Assembly (NCBI GenBank): GCA_027056615.1
Contig: JALUKJ010000219.1
Location: forward strand, 1 to 10,297
Length of the DNA: 10,297 bases
Source: Campylobacteraceae bacterium
GTDB lineage: Bacteria > Campylobacterota > Campylobacteria > Campylobacterales > Sulfurovaceae
Direction: 5' to 3'
Shown: positions 1 through 6,156 of the stretch, piece by piece
How positions within the stretch are numbered: position 1 is the first letter of the stretch
Layout: each line of letters starts with the position of its first letter
The notes under the pieces: model-generated
Told to the model about the DNA's origin: nothing
Seen by the model: the letters and a program-made list of their open reading frames with translations, nothing else
Databases searched by the model: none
Position numbers and translations under genes: made by a program

Positions 1-68
1 ATAAAGAACACTCTATGTTAACAAAAATTATCATGGGTGTTAAACTTCTTCTAAATCCCATAAAATAA
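1..68 (+). CDS. Possible 3' end of an upstream gene (C-terminal 21 codons)
   Basis: Reading from base 3, the frame is open from the window edge to a TAA at 66-68 and would encode a basic, amphipathic tail ending in NPIK. Nothing in 21 residues identifies a family. A perfect 6-bp inverted repeat (ATCTAG/CTAGAT, 71-84) follows immediately and could be a weak terminator, but no T-run follows it directly. The minus strand of the same stretch also has a short open frame, so both the strand and the reality of this call are uncertain. Confidence 0.3.
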   Translation, partial: KEHSMLTKIIMGVKLLLNPIK

Positions 69-102
69 CTATCTAGCCCTAGATTTAAAAAACTATTTTT
101 AT

Positions 103-108
103 TATAAT
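103..108 (+). promoter_or_regulatory. Putative sigma70 -10 box for the NlpC/P60 gene
   Basis: A perfect TATAAT lies 32 bases before the ATG at 141, preceded by an A/T-rich tract with T-runs and no convincing -35 hexamer. Campylobacterota vegetative promoters typically look like this. A purine stretch AAGGG (131-135) just before the start codon can serve as the ribosome binding site. Confidence 0.45.
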
Positions 109-140
109 AAAGTAAAAATTTTATTTAAAAAAGGGTTTCT

Positions 141-1472
141 ATGAAAAAAAAATTTATTACTCTTGCTCTACTATCTATCTTTAGTTCTACCCTATTAGCT
201 GAAACTATTTTATCTTTAGGAGAGCGAGAAAAAACCAATATTGACTATATGCCATCTAATGATGTTCAAGATACCTTAAAAATTAAACAAGACACAACTC
301 CTTTTACCAAAGATATTATTGGTATGAGCAATGAAGAACAACTAGAATATGATAGAATCTATAATGAAAAGTTCTTCGCTCCATGGACACAGAGTGAAGT
401 AGAACTCTCAAAAGGTTCAGCAACATGGCAATTTAAATATGCTAAAGATAGAACCTACCGAAGTGATGGTCAACTTATTCCTAATAGTTGGTATAAATAC
501 GAAATAGAAAACTCTAACTTTAAAGATTTTCTAACACTAAATACTCCTGCCATAACTTTAAGACATACTAACTTACGGCTATTTCCTAGTAGTGAAGGTA
601 TCTACTACGACCCAACTCGTGCTGGAGAGGGATTCCCTTTTGACTATTCTCAAAACTCGGCACTACATATAAATACCCCTATTATAGTTTCTCATTACTC
701 ACAAGATAAACTCTGGGTCTATGCTCAAGCTCCATTTGCCTCTGGATGGATAAAAGTTGAAGATATTGCCTTTGTAGATAGTAAGTTTCAACAAGCTTTT
801 CAAAATGAACATTATGCTATTACAGTTAAAGACAATCTAAATCTTTCAGATGACAATGGTGAAATATCTTTGGTAAAGATGGGGAGTATTTTTCCTATTG
901 ACCCAACAACAAAGAAATATATTATTGCTAAAAAAAATGAAAAAGGTTTTGCTACAGTTGAAAAAGTAACGGTTAATGACATTGATATTATTGCACAAAA
1001 ACCTATTAAATTTAACCCTTTTAACATCACTTATATCTCCAAACAACTCGTAGGTGAACCTTATGGATGGGGAGGAAAAGAGAAGTGCCGTGACTGTTCT
1101 GCATTAACACAAGATTTCTTCTCTCCTTTTGGTATCTACCTACCAAGAAATTCAAGACAACAAGCAAATGCAGGAAATGAGTTTATCTCTCTTAAAGGGC
1201 TAAGTTCCAAAGAGAAAAAAGAGACTATTTTAAACTATGCTAAACCATTCCGTTCACTACTTTTTGTTCCAGGTCATATTACTCTATATTTAGGAGAGAA
1301 AGATGGGGAACCTATTATCTTACACAACTATTGGGGTGTACGTCTAAACGATGGAAGCAAAAGGGTCATGGGTAGAGCAATTATTACTACTACCAAACCT
1401 GGGGCTGAACTTCCTAATGTTAAAAAGAAGAGTATGTTAATTAATACACTAACTGGAATAGTTAATTTTTAA
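141..1472 (+). CDS. Secreted SH3b1/NlpC-P60 family cell-wall hydrolase
   Basis: Predicted periplasmic peptidoglycan endopeptidase or amidase of 443 residues. An N-terminal signal peptide is visible (MKKK, hydrophobic core, likely cleavage after LLA at about residue 20). Residues about 60-130 resemble the helical N-terminal region of SH3b1-type NlpC/P60 proteins. Two SH3-like modules follow: about 135-212, containing RLFPSSEG and ending in SGWIKVEDIAFVD, and about 225-285. The C-terminal papain-like domain starts with YGWGG (309-312). Its catalytic Cys is C319 in RDCSALTQDF, followed by LPRNSRQQ (334-341), the catalytic His H379 in PGHITLYLG, and a third polar residue, probably H395 in ILHNYWG. 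All three active-site positions are present, so it should be active. The family cleaves bonds in peptide stems; exact specificity cannot be read from sequence. The 3' end overlaps the convergent phosphoesterase gene by 24 bp. Confidence 0.9.
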   Translation: MKKKFITLALLSIFSSTLLAETILSLGEREKTNIDYMPSNDVQDTLKIKQDTTPFTKDIIGMSNEEQLEYDRIYNEKFFAPWTQSEVELSKGSATWQFKYAKDRTYRSDGQLIPNSWYKYEIENSNFKDFLTLNTPAITLRHTNLRLFPSSEGIYYDPTRAGEGFPFDYSQNSALHINTPIIVSHYSQDKLWVYAQAPFASGWIKVEDIAFVDSKFQQAFQNEHYAITVKDNLNLSDDNGEISLVKMGSIFPIDPTTKKYIIAKKNEKGFATVEKVTVNDIDIIAQKPIKFNPFNITYISKQLVGEPYGWGGKEKCRDCSALTQDFFSPFGIYLPRNSRQQANAGNEFISLKGLSSKEKKETILNYAKPFRSLLFVPGHITLYLGEKDGEPIILHNYWGVRLNDGSKRVMGRAIITTTKPGAELPNVKKKSMLINTLTGIVNF

Positions 1473-2198
1473 AGATACAAACTCTTTAGATACTTCAATT
1501 ACCTCTTTTGTTTCAATGCAAAATGCACTTAACTTTGCTCCATGACTCTTTCCACAACCTGTGTCTATGGAGGCAAAGTTTTGCCCAATTACAACCGACT
1601 CAACATTTACATGCCCATAGATATTAAAAATAGGTGCATCAGGAGAGGGTCTATTTCGATTACTCAATGCATAAAACTCTAAGTGCTTAGGTTTACTATC
1701 CTTTAAGTACCAAAAGTTACCAATGCTTCCATGGCTAATAACAATAGGTAGTTCATAGCCATCAAAATTTCCCAATTCTAAATAGATTGGCAAAGACTCA
1801 ATCCACTCTAAATCTCTTTTAAGTGTCTCAATATTATCAGGCTTTTTTAAAACTACATAGGGGTTATCTTTAACCTGTTTGAGAAGACCATAAGATTGTA
1901 ACATTGGCACACCTCCAACATACATCCATATATTATTTAAATTTGGCTCTTCACACTTAGCAATAGAGTCTAAAAACTGCTTTCCATGCTCTAACATATA
2001 ACCCTCATGGTTTCCCCGAACCACAGCAAAAGCTCTCTCTTTTACAAAAGCAATAACCTCCCTACTCTTTTTTCCACGATTGACAAGGTCACCTACAAAG
2101 ATAAGTTTTGCATTTTTAGGTAGCCTCTCTACTAATTCCAAGAGCATATTATACTCACCGTGAACATCACCAATAACAAAATGTCTATCTTTTTTCAT
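1449..2198 (-). CDS. Metallophosphoesterase, PP2A/ApaH-like serine/threonine phosphatase
   Basis: Cytoplasmic 249-residue protein of the calcineurin-like phosphoesterase family. The three signature blocks are intact: GDVHGEYN (D11, H13), GDLVNRG (D37, R41) and RGNHE (N63, H64), which bind the two metals. Later metal-binding histidines are likely in VISHGS and IYGHVN, the latter followed by SIDTGCG. This layout is shared by lambda-phosphatase-like PrpA/PrpB enzymes and by ApaH-type Ap4A hydrolases, so the substrate could be phosphoproteins or dinucleoside polyphosphates. There is no signal peptide. The start is supported by an AAGGA about 10 nt upstream and by the GDVHG block lying at residue 10, as usual for the family. 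Its stop lies inside the last codons of the convergent NlpC/P60 gene. A TATACT box lies about 34 nt upstream. Confidence 0.88.
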   Translation of the reverse strand: MKKDRHFVIGDVHGEYNMLLELVERLPKNAKLIFVGDLVNRGKKSREVIAFVKERAFAVVRGNHEGYMLEHGKQFLDSIAKCEEPNLNNIWMYVGGVPMLQSYGLLKQVKDNPYVVLKKPDNIETLKRDLEWIESLPIYLELGNFDGYELPIVISHGSIGNFWYLKDSKPKHLEFYALSNRNRPSPDAPIFNIYGHVNVESVVIGQNFASIDTGCGKSHGAKLSAFCIETKEVIEVSKEFVSLKINYSS

Positions 2199-2231
2199 GG
2201 GTTTTTCCTTTTTTTTAATTTTTGCAAGGAG

Positions 2232-2237
2232 AGTATA
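2232..2237 (-). promoter_or_regulatory. Putative -10 box for the metallophosphoesterase gene
   Basis: On the minus strand this reads TATACT, 34 bases before the start codon at 2198, in an AT-rich 159-bp gap between the phosphoesterase and lipoprotein genes. No -35 box is evident. A -10 match alone in AT-rich DNA is weak evidence. Confidence 0.3.
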
Positions 2238-2357
2238 TCAGAGTTTACTTTTTAAGTATATAAGTTAATTTTCTTCTAATTTAATAAAGAATTTAAAATG
2301 AATTTTTGAGAAAAATAAGGAAATTTAAGGAATTTTGGAGTCTAAAAACTCCTTTTC

Positions 2358-2990
2358 CTATTCTCTAATCTCTACAATAGTATCTTTATTAACACTATCC
2401 CAAACATTATCCATACCTTTGTTAGTCATTGCCATACAGCCAATAGTCCAGTCATGCGATAACGTATAGTCGTCTCCATGTCCATCCCAATTCCAAGGTA
2501 CTTGTGAATGAAAGGTAATTCCTCCACCAGGGTTAACACCCAATGCTCGTGAAGCTTCTATATCTTCTCTATTTGGGTAAGAGATAAGAATCTCTTTGTA
2601 GTACTTAGGGTCACGACGAATATCAACAATATGGTAAACTCCTTCAGGTGTCTTTTTATCACCTGCTTCTCGCTTTGGACCAACTGGATGTTCTCCTAAT
2701 GAAATTCGATGTCGACTTAACATATTTCCATCTGTATCAAAAAGAACAGCAATACGTTTTGATTTAACCACAACTATTTTAGAGGCAATACCTTCTCTAA
2801 AGACTTCATCATTCTGGTTACACTCAAAGATATCATCTTCTAATGTACTAATTGAAGTATTTTGTTCTATTGTTATATTAGTATCCTTAACTCCTTCTGT
2901 TGTATTAGAATCCTTAGGAAAAGGTGGCTTCTTACCACATCCTGCAAAAACTATCATACCTATTAGTAAAACTAGTATCCCTTTTTTCAT
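2358..2990 (-). CDS. L,D-transpeptidase (YkuD fold) lipoprotein, YafK/DpaA-like
   Basis: A 210-residue lipoprotein with a basic, hydrophobic signal and lipobox-like VFAGC (acylated Cys18), then a Ser/Thr/Asn-rich linker to about residue 55. The catalytic domain (about 70-210) carries the YkuD-fold marks: GEHPVGPKREAGDKKTPEGVY (starting at residue 99), FHSQ with H161, and the Cys box TIGCMAMTN with C185. The family forms or cuts L,D (3-3) cross-links, or links or releases lipoproteins from peptidoglycan. The Cys box departs from the usual S-x-G-C-(I/V)-R: Ser is Thr182 and the usual Arg is Ala187. The following AMTN resembles YafK/DpaA-type proteins, so a hydrolase (L,D-carboxypeptidase or amidase) is as likely as a transpeptidase. 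Placement in the periplasm follows from the signal. AGGA upstream supports the start. The methyltransferase gene lies 81 bp upstream on the same strand. Confidence 0.87.
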   Translation of the reverse strand: MKKGILVLLIGMIVFAGCGKKPPFPKDSNTTEGVKDTNITIEQNTSISTLEDDIFECNQNDEVFREGIASKIVVVKSKRIAVLFDTDGNMLSRHRISLGEHPVGPKREAGDKKTPEGVYHIVDIRRDPKYYKEILISYPNREDIEASRALGVNPGGGITFHSQVPWNWDGHGDDYTLSHDWTIGCMAMTNKGMDNVWDSVNKDTIVEIRE

Positions 2991-3071
2991 TATTTTATCC
3001 TAAAATTTTATTTTTACAACTAAAAAGATTACAGACTCTTTTAAATATCTCATCCATCTTAGCATCTATTT

Positions 3072-3716
3072 CTAACATTTTTGAAATACTACTATATTAT
3101 TGTTAATAGTTTTTATCAATTTTAACTCAACTTTCTCAGCCATTATCTCAAAACTTTTAGGGGTAAAAAAACTAATGTGTGTTGGGTCTCTTCTGTACCA
3201 CCAATTTAAAAATAAATCATCTTCTTTTGGTGGAAATTTTGTCATTAACACAATATATCCATTAAAGTTAAGATGTCTAGTCAAAAGCTCTAAAGTTTCA
3301 AGAGGTTGACATAGATGTTCAAAAACCTCTGTTGATGTAATTAGGTCATAACTTTTATCTTCATAAACTTTTTTAGGTGCATAAAATAGGTCATAAATAT
3401 CAACCTCTAAACCTCGTCGTTTTAAAAGTTCTGAAAAGACAGGGCTAGGACCTGAACCAAAATCTAAAGCTGTCTGAATATTTTCTAAATATAGAGCAAT
3501 AGAGAGGTCAATAAACTCCTCAAACATCTCTACATATCCCTTATTTTCTAAACTATTATTGTGTTGGTCATACTGTTGTTTTTCTAATTTTATATCTACT
3601 CTTTGTGAATCATTTAATGAAATAAAGCCACAAAAACAACAACGATAGTAATACAATGATTTCTTTTTATCTTCTATTTGCTTTACTCTACTATTACAAA
3701 TTTTACAAAAGTACAT
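3072..3716 (-). CDS. Class I SAM-dependent methyltransferase with N-terminal zinc-ribbon-like motif
   Basis: Cytoplasmic 214-residue protein. Residues 1-31 hold CxxC (C4, C7) and CCxC (C26, C27, C29), probably a zinc ribbon. The methyltransferase core starts at about residue 80: motif I is ALDFGSGPSP (83-92), followed by the acidic end of strand 2 in VDIYD, then YDLITSTEVFEHL (motif II/III region) and GYIVLMTKFPP (motif IV/V). This arrangement matches the Methyltransf_23-like group; the methyl acceptor cannot be told from sequence. The C-terminal part with WWYRRDPTHISFF is typical of that group, in which this His-bearing stretch is often conserved. A TATAAT on the minus strand lies 28 nt upstream. 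The gene may be cotranscribed with the downstream lipoprotein gene; an open frame of 27 codons fills the 81-bp gap between them. Confidence 0.85.
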   Translation of the reverse strand: MYFCKICNSRVKQIEDKKKSLYYYRCCFCGFISLNDSQRVDIKLEKQQYDQHNNSLENKGYVEMFEEFIDLSIALYLENIQTALDFGSGPSPVFSELLKRRGLEVDIYDLFYAPKKVYEDKSYDLITSTEVFEHLCQPLETLELLTRHLNFNGYIVLMTKFPPKEDDLFLNWWYRRDPTHISFFTPKSFEIMAEKVELKLIKTINNNIVVFQKC

Positions 3717-3743
3717 ACAACTCTACTCAGTTTTTTAACTGTA

Positions 3744-3749
3744 ATTATA
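3744..3749 (-). promoter_or_regulatory. Putative -10 box for the methyltransferase gene
   Basis: Perfect TATAAT on the minus strand, 27 bases before the ATG at 3716, in the 147-bp divergent intergenic region. A small palindrome, CAGTT-TTTT-AACTG (3728-3741), would sit at or just after the transcription start and could be an operator, but five-base arms in AT-rich DNA are weak evidence. Confidence 0.35.
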
Positions 3750-3838
3750 ACCAACTATTTACTAATTTAAATATAAAAAAAATAAACTAGAAAAAATAAC
3801 AATAAACCAATTAAGTGAAAAGTTGATAAAGTATCTTA

Positions 3839-3844
3839 TATAAT
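3839..3844 (+). promoter_or_regulatory. Putative -10 box for the small secreted protein gene
   Basis: TATAAT, 19 bases before the ATG at 3864, with an A/T-rich upstream stretch and no clear -35. Transcription would begin near 3851, almost on top of the AAAGGA ribosome binding site (3851-3856). The leader would then be very short, so the true promoter may lie slightly upstream. Confidence 0.3.
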
Positions 3845-3863
3845 AAATATAAAGGATGAATTA

Positions 3864-4151
3864 ATGAAATTACTATTAAGCTTAATGATTGTAGGAACTG
3901 TTGTATTTGCAGGAGGAGACATTTTACCAGTTAAAGTTAAAACTAAATTTGAAGAGCCTGTCGTTGTACAGAAACAACAACCACATCAAAGAGGTTGTTA
4001 TAAACCAAACATTAAAAAATGTCCAGATTGTGTTGATGTAGCAGAAATTTGCCCAGATGACCCAAGCCTACCAGTCGCAGAGACAGTACCATGTGAAGGT
4101 CTTTTAAGACAACAAGCGGCAGCAAGAGCAGCTCAACAAGCAGGTCACTAG
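3864..4151 (+). CDS. Small secreted cysteine-rich protein of unknown function
   Basis: Not recognised. The 95-residue product starts with a clear signal peptide (MKLLLSLMIVGTVVFA, probable cleavage after Ala16). The mature part, about 79 residues, is rich in Lys, Pro and Val near the start and has five cysteines: C45, C53, C56, C63 and C77, including CPDC (53-56). The end (81-95) is an Ala/Gln/Arg-rich stretch. The CxxC and odd cysteine number would fit disulfides in the periplasm or a metal site; this is inference. A good ribosome binding site (AAAGGA) lies 7 nt before the ATG, a -10 box lies upstream, and a strong hairpin follows 10 bases after the stop, so it looks like a real single-gene transcript. 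It runs opposite to both neighbours, so context gives no clue to its role. Confidence 0.72.
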   Translation: MKLLLSLMIVGTVVFAGGDILPVKVKTKFEEPVVVQKQQPHQRGCYKPNIKKCPDCVDVAEICPDDPSLPVAETVPCEGLLRQQAAARAAQQAGH

Positions 4152-4160
4152 AAACATCTT

Positions 4161-4180
4161 TTACCACCTCTTGGTGGTAA
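4161..4180. terminator. Hairpin between convergent genes, likely terminator
   Basis: TTACCACC-TCTT-GGTGGTAA: perfect 8-bp stem with a four-base loop, 10 bases after the stop of the small secreted protein gene and 16 bases from the stop of the convergent rhomboid gene. The following bases (CCTTATTC) are only moderately T-rich and the other side has no T-run, so termination on the plus strand is plausible and on the minus strand weaker. Its position between two convergent stops supports the call. Confidence 0.6.
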
Positions 4181-4196
4181 CCTTATTCAAAATATA

Positions 4197-4874
4197 CTAA
4201 ATAAATATATAATTCTCATAAATAGGTACTAAATAGTTGTAAAACACTACCAACAATAATAAAGAAACAATAATATAACCCAAAACAAATTTAGGATTTT
4301 TAGCAATCACAAATCCTCCAACCATACCAGCAAACAATCCACCAACATGAGCTGATATATCAATATTTGGAACAGCAAAACCTATCACTAAGTTAATAAT
4401 CAAAATAATTCCAAAATCTTTCATAAAAGCTTTAAATTGTCCTCCTAGTCTATCTTTGTGAACAAATACAAATCCTGCCAATGCTCCAAAAAGACCAAAA
4501 ATAGCTCCACTTGCTCCAACAGCAACACCACCTACATGCATATACATTGACAAAAAAGCACCAAAAAATGCTGAAATAAAATATAGACTCAAATAAGCAG
4601 TTTTAGAAAAAAGTTTCTCAACCATTTTTCCAACAATATAAAGAGAGAGCATATTCATAAAAATATGTGTTCCACTAGAGTGAATAAACGTAGAGGTAAC
4701 CAATCTATATAGTTCACCTTTAACAATCACTAAGTAGCCATGTAATGCACCTGTCACAAAAATTGTCTCAGCTAAATTATCACTTATAGTAGAGATTAAA
4801 AAGAGCAAAATGCTCACAGCCATTAAACTATAGGTCAAGGGTATGTCTTTAAATTTTTCAAGATTATTATTCAT
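4197..4874 (-). CDS. Rhomboid family intramembrane serine protease
   Basis: Inner-membrane protease of 225 residues that cuts within or near the transmembrane segments of substrates. Six or so hydrophobic segments are visible. Family marks in order: the loop ELYRLVTSTFIHSSGTHIF with the conserved Asn in FMNMLSLY (N74), catalytic Ser122 in GASGAIFG, the glycine-rich LFGALAGF helix, and catalytic His176 in SAHVGGLFAGMVGG. Both catalytic residues are present. The frame could be opened 17 codons further upstream at a TTG (4925), but that would overlap comEC by 47 bp and has no ribosome binding site. The ATG at 4874 is preferred: it falls 4 nt after the comEC stop and starts with MNNNLEKFKD, as usual for a rhomboid with a short cytoplasmic N-terminus. 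Substrates are unknown. It is the last gene of the minus-strand run. Confidence 0.9.
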   Translation of the reverse strand: MNNNLEKFKDIPLTYSLMAVSILLFLISTISDNLAETIFVTGALHGYLVIVKGELYRLVTSTFIHSSGTHIFMNMLSLYIVGKMVEKLFSKTAYLSLYFISAFFGAFLSMYMHVGGVAVGASGAIFGLFGALAGFVFVHKDRLGGQFKAFMKDFGIILIINLVIGFAVPNIDISAHVGGLFAGMVGGFVIAKNPKFVLGYIIVSLLLLVVFYNYLVPIYENYIFI

Positions 4875-4878
4875 AAGC

Positions 4879-6147
4879 TTATAATACCAAAATAAACAAC
4901 CAAAGAGCAAATAGTAGAGCAACAAAATATAGCATATAGAAGAACCATCGCCAATATATAGATAAAAATGAAAGTATTAAATAGACAAAAAGATAGCTCT
5001 TTTCTAATTTAAACGCAACAGTATCAGCATGTAGGGTAAATAGTTCTTGAAGATAACTATCAAAAATGCCACCTATACCCAACAAATGAAAAAGAATACT
5101 TATAGGGTAGAAAAAAGTAAATCCTAAAGAGAGCAGAGGTGAGTAGAGTTGTAGAGGGCTAGTTATAGGAAAAAACGTATGAACAATTGGTAACATTAAA
5201 ATAAATAGACCAAAGCTTATCAATAATGTCATCAAATATTTATTAATATGTGAGAAGTAATGTAACAGTAAAAAGATATAAAATACCCCTGCAATAGAGA
5301 ACCAAAAAGCCAAAGAGAGCAGAAGCTTAGGGAAAATAATCAATAACACTAAGACAATCATCGCTAAAAAAGAAAATGAAACCAACTCCATACCTAAAAT
5401 GAGCAGTACCCAACCTGCAATAAGCATAACATAAGAGCGAAGCAAAGAGGGAGGAAAACCTACAAACCACACATAAAATCCTAAAATAAAAAGGACTATA
5501 AACCCAATGTCATAGAGGTCAAACCGATAGGGGAAAAACCTCTGTTGCAAAGGTCGATAGCCTAAACGTATAAGAAAAAAGAGCAATGCAGAGAGAATAG
5601 AGAGGTGAAACCCACTCAACGCAATCAGATGACTCACTCCCAAACTTGAAACAGACTCTCGCAATGACTTACTTAGTGGTGTTGCAAAATAGATAGCTTT
5701 ATAGAAACTACTTATATCTTTATTGCTATGTTGTTTCTCAATAAAGTGTAAAAAATTAGCTTTAGGGTTCTTTTTCTCATCATAAATATCATTTACATTT
5801 GAAAATATAAAGGGGGTTCCTAAGTAGTCTGAAAACTTCATATCAACATGAGGAAAAAGTTTAACACGTATCTTAGATGTTAAATCTTTAGAGTGAATTT
5901 TTGTTCTTGAAAAAAATCGTAAATCTAAGATAGGAGAGTAGAGTTTTAAGATGGTATAGTAGTTATCATCTTTCCACTTTTCATAGGCTTGAAGTACTTG
6001 AACATCAGTATAGAAAAAAGGTTTCTCCTTAAACTCTTTGTAATCTCCATATAGAAAATAGAGACGAACAGTAAGTAGTAAAAAAATAAAAATCATACTA
6101 ATCCACAACTCTTTTAGAGTCACAAAAAGTTTTGGTTTTTCAAGCAT
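4879..6147 (-). CDS. comEC: ComEC/Rec2-type DNA uptake channel, short form
   Basis: Inner-membrane competence protein of 422 residues thought to pass single-stranded DNA into the cytoplasm. A membrane segment near residues 15-33 is followed by a soluble region (about 35-160) standing where the OB-fold domain sits in ComEC. The Competence domain begins with GVSHLIALSGFHLSIL (170-185), the clearest family signature, followed by FPPSLLRSYVM (231-241) and many membrane helices to the end. Longer ComEC proteins (about 750 residues) carry a C-terminal metallo-beta-lactamase-like domain; it is absent here and the frame ends cleanly, matching the short ComEC usual in Campylobacterota. The start is 9 nt after the dnaB stop with no obvious Shine-Dalgarno, suggesting translational coupling. 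From memory, Helicobacter pylori also has comEC next to dnaB. Confidence 0.88.
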   Translation of the reverse strand: MLEKPKLFVTLKELWISMIFIFLLLTVRLYFLYGDYKEFKEKPFFYTDVQVLQAYEKWKDDNYYTILKLYSPILDLRFFSRTKIHSKDLTSKIRVKLFPHVDMKFSDYLGTPFIFSNVNDIYDEKKNPKANFLHFIEKQHSNKDISSFYKAIYFATPLSKSLRESVSSLGVSHLIALSGFHLSILSALLFFLIRLGYRPLQQRFFPYRFDLYDIGFIVLFILGFYVWFVGFPPSLLRSYVMLIAGWVLLILGMELVSFSFLAMIVLVLLIIFPKLLLSLAFWFSIAGVFYIFLLLHYFSHINKYLMTLLISFGLFILMLPIVHTFFPITSPLQLYSPLLSLGFTFFYPISILFHLLGIGGIFDSYLQELFTLHADTVAFKLEKSYLFVYLILSFLSIYWRWFFYMLYFVALLFALWLFILVL

Positions 6148-6156
6148 AGATAAATC

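Noticed and set aside
812..1046. Minus-strand open frames inside the NlpC/P60 gene
   Set aside because: They are antisense to a well-supported domain-bearing gene, hydrophobic by composition only, and have no start signals or family resemblance.
2337..2352. GGAGT-ctaaaa-ACTCC inverted repeat as terminator of the lipoprotein gene
   Set aside because: The stem is only 5 bp and, on the minus strand where the gene is read, it is followed by AAAATTCC and not a T-run. The T-run is on the other strand, where no gene needs it.
4875..4925. Longer rhomboid start at TTG 4925
   Set aside because: It would overlap the end of comEC by 47 bp, lacks a ribosome binding site and adds an unusual hydrophobic extension. 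The ATG at 4874, four bases after the comEC stop, is the better start.
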